Shown here: positions 10,306-20,430 of the stretch, piece after piece
Layout of the letters: each line of letters opens with the position of its first letter
Position numbering within the stretch: the stretch's first letter is position 1
NCBI GenBank assembly: GCA_905221605.1
Contig: CAJNDS010002486.1
Coordinates: 294,954 to 358,953, forward strand
Source of the DNA: Symbiodinium natans
Lineage: Eukaryota > Sar > Dinophyceae > Suessiales > Symbiodiniaceae
Length of the DNA stretch: 64,000 nt
Direction of reading: 5' to 3'
Made by a program: the position numbers and the translations under genes
Notes under the pieces: generated by a model
Told to the model about the DNA's origin: nothing
Database searches by the model: none
What the model saw: only the letters and a program-made list of their open reading frames with translations

Positions 10306-13300
10306 ATTTATTATTATACATAATTTGAGAATTATGTATTTATTGTTATATATATATATATAGTGTGTGTGTGTGTGTTTGTGTTGTTTGTGTTGTTTGT
10401 TTAGGTGTTGTTGAAGTTTTTAGGGTGCGATTGGGTTTAGGGTTTAGGGTTGAAAGCCCGAGCCCTAAGCCCCAAGCGCCAAGGTTACGATGCAGCAAAC
10501 GCTAAACCCTAAACCCTAAGCCCTAAACCCTACACCCTAGACCCTAAACCCTAAACCCAAGCCCCTAAGCCCAAAAACATATATTCCTCAACCCTAGGAG
10601 CCCTCCTCTCCTCCTCCTAGTCCCAAGTGCAGCTACCCAGGTTCAAGAGCGAGCCGGCCAAGCCGCCCAGGACCGCCATCACAACGTTTAAGGGGTTTAG
10701 GGTTTAGGGTTTAGGGTTAAGGGTTAAGGGTTTAGGGTTTAGGGTTTAGGGTTTAGGGTTTAGGGAGTATCGATGGTGCCCTTACAATATTTTCCAGGCT
10801 ATTCTGGGGGGAGGTTCGAACATTCCGGGGGAAGGGCCTGCCCAGTGAAGGGTTTCGGGTGGGCGAGGCACCCTATAGCCTGCGAGTGTTTCTTGTGAGC
10901 CAGCGGCAGCCCAGACAGCATGCGGAGGCCGAATCTCTTCCTTCCGGGCCGAAACCATCCGTGCACGGCTCGGCTAGGGGGTGTGCCGTCTAAGGTTCAT
11001 AGGACCTGTGGGGCTTCAGGGCTTACAGGGCGTTTAGGGGGTCTTACAGGGCTTATAGCTTATCGGGCTTAAAGGGCTTAAAGGGCTTAAAGGGCTTAAA
11101 GGGCTTATAGGGTAGGGCTTATAGGGCTTTGTAGGGCTTAATCCTAAACCCTCGGTGCGGCCGGTCGGGACAGACATTTAGCATGGGCTAGGGCGGCCGT
11201 CATGGCAGGATGTAGCAGGTCACCAGAGGGTATAGGAATGTAATATTTCATGTGTAGATCATGGGGCTAGGTTTGCGTGAGTTGTGCTTGCCAGACTAGA
11301 GCAGGCAGGCAGGTAGGTTGATAGGTTAAACCAGGTTTAGGTTAGCACAGGTTGCCTGCAGTGGAGAAGGGTTCGACAGGTTATGTGCGAGTATCAGGGA
11401 GGACGTTCGTGCAGCGGGCTTCAGGGTAGTTGGGCAGGGCCGGGGGGACGAGGAACGAACGCCCGAAACTGTATGGAAACCTGAAGCCCCAAACCCTGAA
11501 GCCTTAACCCCGAACCCTAGATCCTACTAGCCACCACCTTAAAAGCCCTTCAAGCCGCACGTTCCGAGGGGTTTGACGAGTCCCCTCTGAACTGAGGCCC
11601 TCAACAGCCTACCGATCTGAGTTCACCGACCCCGGAGCGCAGAGGCCTTGTTGGTTGAGTCAGGGTTTAGGGTTTAGGGTTTAGGGTTTAGGGTTTAGGG
11701 TTTAGGGTTTAGGGTTAGGGTTTAGGGTTTCGGGTTTAGGGTTTAGGGTTTAGGGTTTAGGGTTTAAGGTTTAGGGTTTAGGGTGGCCTCGGGGGTTCAT
11801 CCGGGTGCCCTTCTTTGAGTACTGTGGTAGAGTTGTAGCAGGCAAGGATGCGAGAGTAGAGCCGGCCCCTTCCCCCCCCCCTTTTCCCCCAAAGATTTAG
11901 GGGGGCGATTTAGGTAAAATTTAGGTTTCTTCTGTTCTGTTTCTGTGCGGACTCACAAACTAAATTCGGGTGAAACGGGTTGGGTCGTGCAGCCCAGAAA
12001 CATGCTGCACTTGATCGTGGCCACTCTTTACTGCCCTGTGCAAAGTCAATGCACTGAAAAAGACGATATAAGGTATATACAGAGGGGTTATGTAGGGGAA
12101 GAAGATTAAGGATCCCTTCGGCTTGGGTGAGCTATTACATCATTGCCCGCGGAATCCCCAAACCCTCCAACCCCGAGCCACTGAAACCCCCCCCTCTAAC
12201 AGCGCGCGACCGGTTTGGTCCAAGCCACCGAATTCACCAAAGCCCCAAACCCATCACAGCCCGAAACCCATCATAACCCAAAACCTCAAACCCTAAACCC
12301 CAAACCTCAACCCCCAAGACCCCACCCAGCTGCTCATGCCAGACCCGAGACGCCGAGCGCCCAGCGCCCATCCACGGCCACGGCCAGGCTGGCAGCCTCG
12401 GGTCTTTGAGGTTTAGGGTTTAGGGTTAGGGTTAGGGTTTAGGGTTTAGGGTTTAGGGTTTAGGGTTTAGGGTTTAGGGTTTAGGGTTTAGGGTTTAGGG
12501 TTCCTCTTCTGGGTGCCTCTTTTGGGTGCCTCGTATTGGGTTCCTCTTTTGGGTTCCTCTTCTGGGCCAAGGTCAACAATATAGGTGGTGGGGGATTTTG
12601 GGAGGACAATTACCACCCCGCAGACCTCCATACTTCGTGCTGGAGCCCTGGACTCTTCTGCAAAGCCTTCGAATCATCTGGCTGTGCGAAAAAATGGGTT
12701 TCCGCGTTATGTTGACTTAACTTTCAAGTTCCTGAACATCGACCAAACGGCCCGAGGCCCCCCTGCCAAGCCAAACGTCAGTGGACGCCAGCATGTCCTT
12801 TTGTTAGACATGTGCTTGCAGCGAAAAACCCTAAACCCTAAACCCTAAACCCTAAACGCTAAACCCTAAACCCTAAACCCCAAACCCCAAACCCTAAACC
12901 CTAAACCCTAAACCCTCATGGGGCAAGACGCAGTATGCACATGGCTTCGGGTTCTGGGTGAGCAGGGAAGCCGTGGAAAGGGGGCTTGGAAAGGGCGGCT
13001 GCCATGAAAGGGGTCGTCCTCCGCCCCTCACCCTAATCCCACAAAACCTAATCCCACAAAACCCAAGGGTTTAGGGTTTAGGGTCTAGGGTCTAGGGTCT
13101 AGGGTTTCGGGTTTAGGGTTTAGGGTTTCGGATTTAGGGCCTTTTCGGCCCGGGATGCTTGAAAAGCCTGCAGGCTCCAGTCGGCCAGCGGTGCCGCGCA
13201 GCCTGCCGCCCCGAGGCAGAGTAGGGGTCTGGGGTGTAGGGTTCGGGGTTTCAACCCTAAACTCTATAAACCCTAAACCCTGAACCTTAAAACCTTCCCC

Positions 13301-13506
13301 CTTTTCCCCAAACCCTAAACCCTAAACCCGAAACCCAAAACTCTAAACCCTAAACCCTCGCCCACAGGAAGCCTGCCCGCTGCCAATCTGCCCCCGCCGG
13401 TGGCCGCAAGCCGGTCTCGCCGCCCTCGGAAGACTGGGGCGAAGGACCTTGGGGGCTTCAGGGGTTTAGGGTTTAGGGTTTAGGGTCTAGGGTTTAGGGT
13501 TTAGGG

Positions 13507-13606
13507 TTATTAGCTACCTTGGCATATTTTCTGTTTTTCCTTATTGGGTTGAAGAGGTTTACGTTTAGGACTCTTTTTCAGGGGTTTTCAGGGGCTATCC
13601 TAGATA
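13507..13606 (+). repeat. Introner-like dispersed repeat, family C (intergenic copy)
   Basis: CCTTATTGGGTTGAAGAGG, then GGACTCTTTTTCAG, then a GGGGCTATCCTAG end closely match the whole of ChlH intron 4 (58467-58562). Shorter matches occur in the glycosyltransferase introns at 38227-38388 and, inverted, 39820-39929. It may be an intron of an unrecognised gene or a free copy. Confidence 0.7.
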
Positions 13607-13609
13607 AAG

Positions 13610-14046
13610 AGTTGGGGTCTTAGGGCTTGAGTGCTTCAGGGCATTAGGGTCTTGGGGGCTTGCGGGCTTCGTGGTACACCGGGATTCAGGGCTTAGTGCT
13701 TCAGGGCATTTTTTTGGGGGCTTTCGGGGTTGTTTGGGATTTCGTGGGCACATCGGTCTGGTCGAAATGACCTGCGATTGAAAACACTCAGGGGTTTGAA
13801 AACATGCATGGCTAGACCGCTAGCAAGCCTAACAAACTTGAACCTCCAGGGTTTAGGGGAGGTTTCTAGAAGGATTGCATGCGAGGTGGACGCACTCCAT
13901 GTCAGCCTTTTTTTCTTTAGTACGGGGATGTGCATGAACTGTCTCGCCCGCCTCTGCTAGGAATCGAATCGCTTTCCGAAGCCCATTTCAGCTTCCGAGT
14001 TGCTCGTAGTTTCCGATTTTCATCTCCCTTTGCTTCGTCCTCCGCC
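13610..14046. other. Stretch with no supported gene
   Basis: G/T-rich degenerate repeat sequence with weak overlapping frames on both strands (13693-13935 and 13730-13960). Part of the right half could be 5' UTR of the following Cys-rich gene. Confidence 0.4.
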
Positions 14047-14466
14047 ATGCGCCGCTGCGCCCTGATCCTGGCGCTGCTGCTTTGCTGCGAGGGTGCCCGC
14101 GACAGCCAGAAGGAGCTGTTGAACCTCGTCGCCGAGGAGCGCGAGGAAGATGCCTCCCGGCTTCAGAACGTGGCTAACAGCTAGCAGACCCCCCATCCCA
14201 AGGAGAGCAGTTTTTCCTTAGTAAGAACTTTCGGGTGCAAGAAAAAGACCGTGGGTCGCCAGGCGTCGGGCAAGGCAGTGGAGGACCACGGCCATGATCA
14301 GAGCGATGCGAACCCCTGGAGATGCAGCGGCGGTGCATGGATCGAGGGGGGGCATGGCAACCACCAGTGCAGCTCAGACAGCGACTGCTGCAACAAGAGG
14401 GACTACAGCTACTGCTGCTGCAAGGACCAGTGTGCCCGTTGTGGGTACGGCCCCTGCAAACGCTAG
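14047..14466 (+). CDS. Small secreted cysteine-rich protein (two exons inferred)
   Basis: ATG 14047 begins a signal peptide: MRRC then a hydrophobic core ALILALLLCC and a small-residue cleavage region (EGARDS). An acidic, helix-prone linker follows. The first frame ends at TAG 14182. A second open stretch (about 14242-14466) encodes a Cys-rich domain with ten cysteines, including the clusters CSSDSDCC, YCCCKDQC and CARCGYGPC, then KR and TAG. A GC-AG intron at about 14173-14241 would join them in frame; its exact edges are uncertain. The Cys spacing recalls small disulfide-knot proteins, but I do not recognise a family and assign no activity. It would act outside the cell or in the secretory pathway. 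Confidence 0.5.
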
Positions 14467-14469
14467 TCA

Positions 14470-15470
14470 CCGAGTTGAGCTGCAAGGCACCTAAGTTTGG
14501 CCTCACCGCTTGGATGCGCCGTGGACCTCGAAAAGTCGGCATACTGTTTCGGTGAAAGGGCGCGTAGGGAGTGTGGGCAATAAGAGAGGGCATCGGCATA
14601 AACGCTGGCGAGCCTTGATACCAGGATTTGACGTCTTCTGGGGTCACGCCGCAGTACTCGTTCGTTGGCAAAGACTGGACGGCGTTGTAGGTTTGGAGTT
14701 CACGATTGTTGGGATTTTGGTCTTCTCGTCCTGTCGCATCCGAGCCTGAAGCCCAAAACCAGAAACTTAAACCCCAAACCCTCAACCCTAGGAGCCCTAA
14801 ACCCCAAGCTCCTGCTCCTGAGTGCCAGGCTCTTCCACCACTGCGTCCGTCGCGCCCCGGCCGGCCTCGGCCGTCGCGCGGTTGCAGGCCGGCGGGACTC
14901 TGCGCTGAACTAGTCAGAGGCTTCGGGATCCAAAAGAAGGGGTCGCTCAGATACATCCCCAAGCCATATTATCATCCTGATTCTAGGAGGCCCCAAATTA
15001 GGGGGAAGCCACCCACTTGCTTTCACCGAAAGCACAGGGAAGCGCCAGGTGTTCAGAGAAAGGGTGTGGGGGCGTTGATCTAAAGGTCCTTGTAGAGGTA
15101 CAAAGGAAGACGCGCCTTGAGCTGTTTGTCAAGCACTTCCGACCCTGAACCCTGAACTCCCGAAACCCCTCCATGGCTCATCTTGCTCTTGTGTGGGAGG
15201 CTCCGATCTCTCGAAACCCCAACCTCTGGTCCCGAGCTCCACCTGCTTTTGAATTCGGAGGGTCGTCTCTTAAAGGGTTTTGATGTATGGGCCCTTCATC
15301 TGCATAGGGTACAAAAGGGGCATTCAAGGGGCCTCTGTAAGGGGCACCCTTCTAAGGGCCCATACTAGGGGACCATGGAACTACCCTTGAGATTTCGGGG
15401 TTTTGGCTGGGTGTTACTCGCCAGGCGCTCTTGTGCCGAAACGAGGAGATCTTCAAGGCCCTCTTGGGTT
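14470..15470. other. Stretch with no supported gene
   Basis: Contains drifted CCCTAAA-like sequence (about 14750-14800), a short repeat rich in AAGGGGC (about 15270-15365) and weak overlapping frames. Nothing recognised. Confidence 0.45.
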
Positions 15471-15473
15471 TGT

Positions 15474-15672
15474 GGTAGGGTTTAGGGGTTTAGGGGCTTA
15501 GGGAGTTAGGGGTTTAGGGGTTTAGGGGTTTAGGGGTTTAGGGGTTTAGGGGTTTAGGGGTTTAGGGGTTTAGGGGTTTAGGGGTTTAGGGGTTTAGGGG
15601 TTTAGGGGTTTAGGGGTTTAGGGGTTTAGGTTTAGGGGTTTAGGGGTTTAGGGGTTTAGGGGTTTAGGGTTT
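15474..15672 (+). repeat. Homogeneous TTTAGGGG (8-mer) array
   Basis: More than 20 nearly perfect copies of TTTAGGGG run in tandem, one G longer than the TTTAGGG unit used elsewhere. A single shortened unit interrupts it near 15628. Confidence 0.9.
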
Positions 15673-15682
15673 GGGGTTCCTG

Positions 15683-15787
15683 GACAGCTTTCGAGTTGCC
15701 GGTTCCGCAACGCAAGTAGAGAGCGTCCGGGAAAGTCTTTTGCTGCCTCAGGTGCGCCGCGCCTGCTATCTGAGCCCCGGCCAGTGA
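15683..15787 (+). other. Possible terminal exon
   Basis: Directly after the repeat array the + strand reads DSFRVAGSATQVESVRESLL then ..PQVRRACYLSPGQ and stops at TGA 15785. An acceptor-like CAG lies at 15685-15687. It resembles the other small exon-like islands. Family unknown. Confidence 0.3.
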
Positions 15788-15799
15788 CCGGGGTTACGG

Positions 15800-18700
15800 G
15801 GTTTAGGTTCCATACGACCTATAGGGTTTAGGGTTTAGGGTTTAGGGTTTAGGGTTTAGGGTTACCCTCAGCGCTAGGCTCTGTGATCGCGCATCGATGC
15901 GCTTCCGGGACCTAGACCCATGACCCCAAGGGAAATGCATGCAATTCAAGTGGTGCAAGACGCACTTCTGGCCCCCTTCGGGCATTTCCCAAAATAGACC
16001 CTAAACCCTAAACCCTAAACCCTAAACCCTAAACCCTAAACCCTAAACCCTAATCCCCTTATATGCAGTCCTGGCAGGATTTTGGGGGTACTTCCTATTT
16101 TTGGGAAGCTCCCGATTTGGCCTTTGCAAGACACGATCTGTCCCTGGACTAGGGCAATAAAGAGCATCCTCTTCGAGGCCCTATAACACTGGGGTTTAGG
16201 GTTTAGGGTTTAGGGTTTAGGGTTTAGGGTTTAGGGTTTAGGGTTTAGGGTTTAGAGCACAGAGGTGGGGACTTTGTTGGGCTGAAGGATGTTGAAGGCT
16301 GAGGCCTAGAAGGACTTGAAAGCTACCAGAGGGTATTGTTGAGACTTTTTACGCCCCAAAAACCCAGAAGCCCCCAAAACCCCTGATCCCACCGAAAGGC
16401 TGAGGGTTTAATTTCAGGGTTCAGGGTTTTGGGGCTTCAGTACATGTAGCGTTTCAGGCTTGGGCTTAGTTTGGAATTGGCGCGATTAGGCATCACCAGG
16501 GGTGAAGTTTGGGCAGTTCAGGTCGGCTTCGCGTGACGCCCGTGTCTTGGGAGGTCTGCTAGCGAACGGACGGCACCCAAAGCCCTCGCCTGGCTATGTT
16601 TCTGCTGGCGACCGGTGCTGGTTGGCGGCTCTTGAACGCGAGAGCCGTTTCTTCCCGAGGCCCAAAGCCTTCGCCCCCCCCGCAGCTTCCTGGACCCAGT
16701 ATGGGAGGCTCCGGGGTGTGTGGATTTCCCGTGTACACTACTTCAGTGAACCCCGCAGCACTCATCGCTCTCGCGTCAGCTTGAGACCTTGGAATGCGCC
16801 ATCGCAATGCCTCCTTAGAGTTTCATAGCCTAGCACAGAATGTGGAATCCGAGCTGCAGTAGCTGCAGGGCTCGCAAAGCCGTCGGCATCAGACGAACGT
16901 CTGCTGCGTCTCAAGCCCTCACGGTCTCCGACGCCCTTGGTAAGCCTTTGTAAGAGCAAGTACCCTGTAGCCCTGTCGACTTGGTAAAACCGTGAAATCC
17001 CAACTCTAAACCCTAGTAGACAGTCCGATCATGATTTGTTGAGACATTGAGAGACAGAGAGAGAGAGAGAGAGAGACTATGCGCAGCGGAAGGAAAGAAG
17101 AGCCTGAGGGTTGGCGAGATGAAAAGGCTCCGCGTCAAGTCTCAGGCCCCCGGATTTTTTCCGGGGGCGCTTGCCCAAGAAGGCTGCCCAAGGCAGTGCC
17201 CGTAGATGTGGTCGAGATTGCAAAACCGGCGCAGTGAGAAATGACAGCTCTGCAATTTCGGGTGCACATGCCAAGAACTTCCAAAACACTGTGCTGCAAT
17301 TCTGAAAGACCATGAGATCTTGGGATTGCTGATGTTGGTCATGCAGGGCACGCAGCAAGGACCAGGCTCAGTCAACGATGCGGGGGGAGGAGATTCCTTT
17401 TTGTAAAGGGCAGTCTTCGAGATTAGCTAGTTCGATGTACTCTTTTGGTACTCTTTCTGAACAAGCGCGGCAGAAGGCGAAAAAGGCAACAAGGGACGGG
17501 GCCGCCGGGCCTTGGGGATTTATGAGTACTCATTTGCAGAGCTTTGCTGGTGCCCCCAGCCGGCTTGATTTTCGGCTGCTCGGAGCAAGTGCGCGCTTTT
17601 CGCAAGAGTCCTTCAAAAAAGGCTTGCAGACACATGGCTCTCCATCCGCTTTCGTCCTGCAGCGCCGCCACTCCGGACGGGGGCTGGGGTGCTAGGACGG
17701 CGCGCGGGTCGGCAGGGTTCGAAGGCGTTTCAGAGAGGCTCAGGCTTTCGGAACAGGCTGTTCGTCAACTTTCCCCAGCCAGCAAAACATTAGCTGCAAA
17801 AGTTTGCGAAGTCGGATAAACGAAGGACAGCGTCTTCGGACACGCAGCAACCAGGACCTTGGTACCGTAGACCTCATGCCTCTGGAACTGGAAATTGCGA
17901 ATTCGCGAGCGTAGCCAACATGTGGTCCGCGAGCACCTCGCGACACCTTGGACGAAGTGACGGCGGTAGTCCTGCGCAATGCCCGTGTCGGCGGCGTTGA
18001 AGACAAAGGTGGCTGTTTCGGAGCGGCGCATGTAGCTGGCAAGAGCATTCACAGTAGCAGTATCTTACAACCAAGACAAGTGCGAACACTCTGTTAGGCT
18101 GCGTGATGCGCCCCTAGCTTGAAAGTCAGCAGTGCCAAATGGACGCAACGACCATGCTGACACACGCAAACGTACCGTCGTACCGTCGGCCGGTGAGCTG
18201 CCAGCACGAGCGTGCGCGCATGTCAGGTGCAGGACATTCTCCGCTGCAGTCGCGGCACCCCGGAACCAGCGAACATTGCAATGACTGATGCACGACGTGC
18301 GACGCCCGCAGCGCCTATCTCCACCTCGTGCACTTAGCACATGCGGATTTATTCTGCAAGCTTGATTCTTGATTAAGGTCCTCTGCCCTTGGCCATTCGC
18401 GAGCGAAGCGATGTGGCACACCGTCGGTTGGGGGTTCCTGGCACCGTTTTCTGAGGTCTCCTTCGCGACTCCGCGGCCTCTTGTAGCCGCGTAGCCTAAC
18501 GAACATGCAGATGCTGGCCCTGCCATGGAGGCTCGGGGAAGTTGGGGTTTCAATGCGTGCAGGACCCATCTCGCTGGCCTGTCCACGTTGCTCTTTACGA
18601 AGTCCTAAACTGCCTGCGTTCCTCTCTTTTTACAAGTCTTTCATCGGGGAAGAAGCTTGATCTGCGGCTTGAAGCATTCGCCCAACTCGTTGTGACTTGG

Positions 18701-19079
18701 GGTGTCCAGATTTGGGGCGCGTGTCGAGGGCGTCAGGCCGAGAGGAGGCTAAGTGGCCAGCAAGCCTGGGGTTTCCGAGTCCAAGAGTCCACATGCTGCG
18801 GGGCTCGGAGGTCGTCAGGGGCGGGCCTCGGAGAGTGGGCGCCGTGCGACTGGCGGATTTGCGTGGGGGCCTTCATGGCCTGTCTTGCTGCTGCCCGGTG
18901 CACCTCCCCCAACCTTCAAAGCCAAGGTTTGCAAAAGAAAAGGACCAGAGGAACCCTGCAAGGGCAAGGCCAAAGGCACTCCTGCTGCTAAAAGGCGTGC
19001 CCGCAAGCGTGAGCCAAACTGGTGCGTCCGTTCGAAGAAGCGGTCTGATTCGGCTACACGGAAACATGCTCTTCGGAAA
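15800..19079. other. Repeat blocks and sequence with no supported gene
   Basis: TTTAGGG/CCCTAAA arrays occupy about 15823-15865, 15998-16053 and 16192-16254. A GA run lies at 17051-17075. From 16500 to 19079 several 80-170 codon frames overlap on both strands (17077-17358 -, 17765-18052 -, 18065-18586 -), without motifs I recognise. Some may be old retroelement debris, since recognisable debris begins at 19080. Confidence 0.4.
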
Positions 19080-19260
19080 CGTGTCCAACAGTTGAAGGCA
19101 CAAATCCGGCGTGACGCGCCGAGTGCATCAGACCGCCGACGCTTGGACATGGTCGTGTATGGCAACACGACAAACGGCGGCGCGCTGCGTTGCGACGCAA
19201 CTTTGGTATCCCCCTTAACCCAGTTTGGGCACCCGCAGCCATGCGCAGTGCGAACGATGC
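19080..19260 (+). pseudogene. Fragment of retroelement C-terminal endonuclease domain
   Basis: The frame reads SDRRRLDMVVYGNTT..ALRCDATLVSPLT..GHPQPCA, matching the segment after the Cys/His cluster in the larger element on the - strand (DRRRLDMLVYG..LCCDATLVSPLT). The match fades on both sides and stops follow. It is a decayed stand-alone piece. Confidence 0.65.
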
Positions 19261-19889
19261 TGCGACTTTCGAGTGGAGGAGCATCAAAACGTTTTCGCGA
19301 TGCTTGCTGTCTCGGAGCGTGAAAGTCCAGATACTCCCCCCTCGTCAAACTGCAAAAACTCGAGATCCGGGTCGCAAGCCCCGATGACGACTTTCTAAAA
19401 ACAAGTCCCGCCGGTCCGCCGGCAGTTACTCGGCCATAAAAGTTTCCTAACAGTTCAAGAGCCACTTGCTTGCACAGATCCACTTCAGTTCGGTTTTCTT
19501 CCTGAGCTGCGCGCAGCAGCGCGCACTGGCGTCCACACTGCTGGGCGACATTGGGCGCGCACCCGCGCAGCCGGGAAGCGATGGGCAGCCGACGCTGAGT
19601 GAAGTTGTCGAGCTGGCCGAGCCGGCGCTGCCTTCTCTGCTGCCGCTGCGCGCGCGTAAAACCGGTGGACTGGACAAACCTTGGCGGACGGAAAAGGGCC
19701 CGAGAAAAAACATGCGATGTCTGTCGCTGTGCAGGGGGCCCTGTGCAGCGCACTGGGCAAATGGACGATCGTTTGGGAAGCAGTCCTCGACCAATGCGGG
19801 CCGGGAAGGGGGTCAATTTCGGAACGCGGAGCTCTTTGCCTCTGCAGCCGCCAGGTTGCGCAAGCCGCCGTCCCACCTGCCCTCACCCA

Positions 19890-20405
19890 CGCGTTACGCC
19901 GGAAGCGAATCGTCGCATTGGCTAAACCCGCCCGCGTCGCCCGCATCCTCAACAGTTCGGGGGGGGGAAGCAAGCGTTCCGTTTACGCGACGCACAGTGC
20001 TGCCACCCATGCCTCCACTCACCGGGCTCGGCGGTCCCTTCCTGGGTGGGCTGGCTCCCTGGGCTGGGCGACGAGCTCCCACGAAGGCAGCCCATCCGTC
20101 CGCCTCGAGCACGCCGCGTGCCTCCGAGGCCGCCTGTAGGCACGCAGGCAATTGCCCATCAGTCAGGCCACGCGCAAAAGCGGCACAGCGATCGCAGCGC
20201 ACAGTGAGGGCATTTGCCGCGGCCCCAACACGCTGCTGTGCTGACGCGCGGGGCCTGTGAAAGGCCCAAGCCTCCCAGGTTGACGGGGAGCAGGGCTATT
20301 TGTGTCACTCGTCCTCTGCGGGCGCGCCTAGACACGCCAGCAAGGCACCGTGCCGCCGCACACGGCGCGATGAGGTCGGGCGGCACCGTCCTCAGAGCGT
20401 GCATG
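19890..20405 (-). pseudogene. Retroelement fragment downstream of RT, inverted
   Basis: On the - strand, HALRTVPPDLIAPCAA, then LLPVNLGGLGLS.. and HGWQHCASRKRNACF match in order the region between RT and the zinc cluster of the 23.8-28.9 kb element (HALRTVPPTAIASYAA, LPAALGGLGLQS, HGWQQHASRTRNLYF). Frameshifts separate the pieces. It lies head-to-head with the + strand copy that starts at about 20431, and both contain the same protein region, so they are separate insertions. Confidence 0.75.
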
Positions 20406-20430
20406 GTCAGCGCGCGGCGCTGCGCGCATA

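Larger units (their letters stand above)
8110..13506 (+). other. Telomere-repeat field with short exon-like islands
   Basis: Arrays of CCCTAAA (about 8155-8225, 8345-8470, 8570-8700, 9013-9058, 9880-10010, 10500-10555, 12825-12915, 13245-13350) and TTTAGGG (8946-9005, 9140-9175, 10685-10765, 11660-11785, 12410-12500, 13070-13135, 13460-13510) alternate with unique patches. Several patches read well on the + strand: 8486-8563 (KFDDQTASKECQGHDR), 8884-8946 (TKEAWRRYSRKEAWSNWETH), 9062-9118 (VVGLSWQAARARQKSAKPK), 10621-10689 (SQVQLPRFKSEPAKPPRTAI), 12330-12408 and 13368-13449 (..GGRKPVSPPSEDWGEGP). They could be exons of one or more genes whose introns are full of telomere-like repeats, as ChlH introns 3 and 6 are. 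Protein family unknown. About 10770-11640 has only short TTAGGGC-like units and nothing recognised. Confidence 0.35.

Noticed and set aside
18815-19876. 353-codon ORF on the - strand
   Set aside because: Runs across the recognisable + strand nuclease fragment and has no family features.
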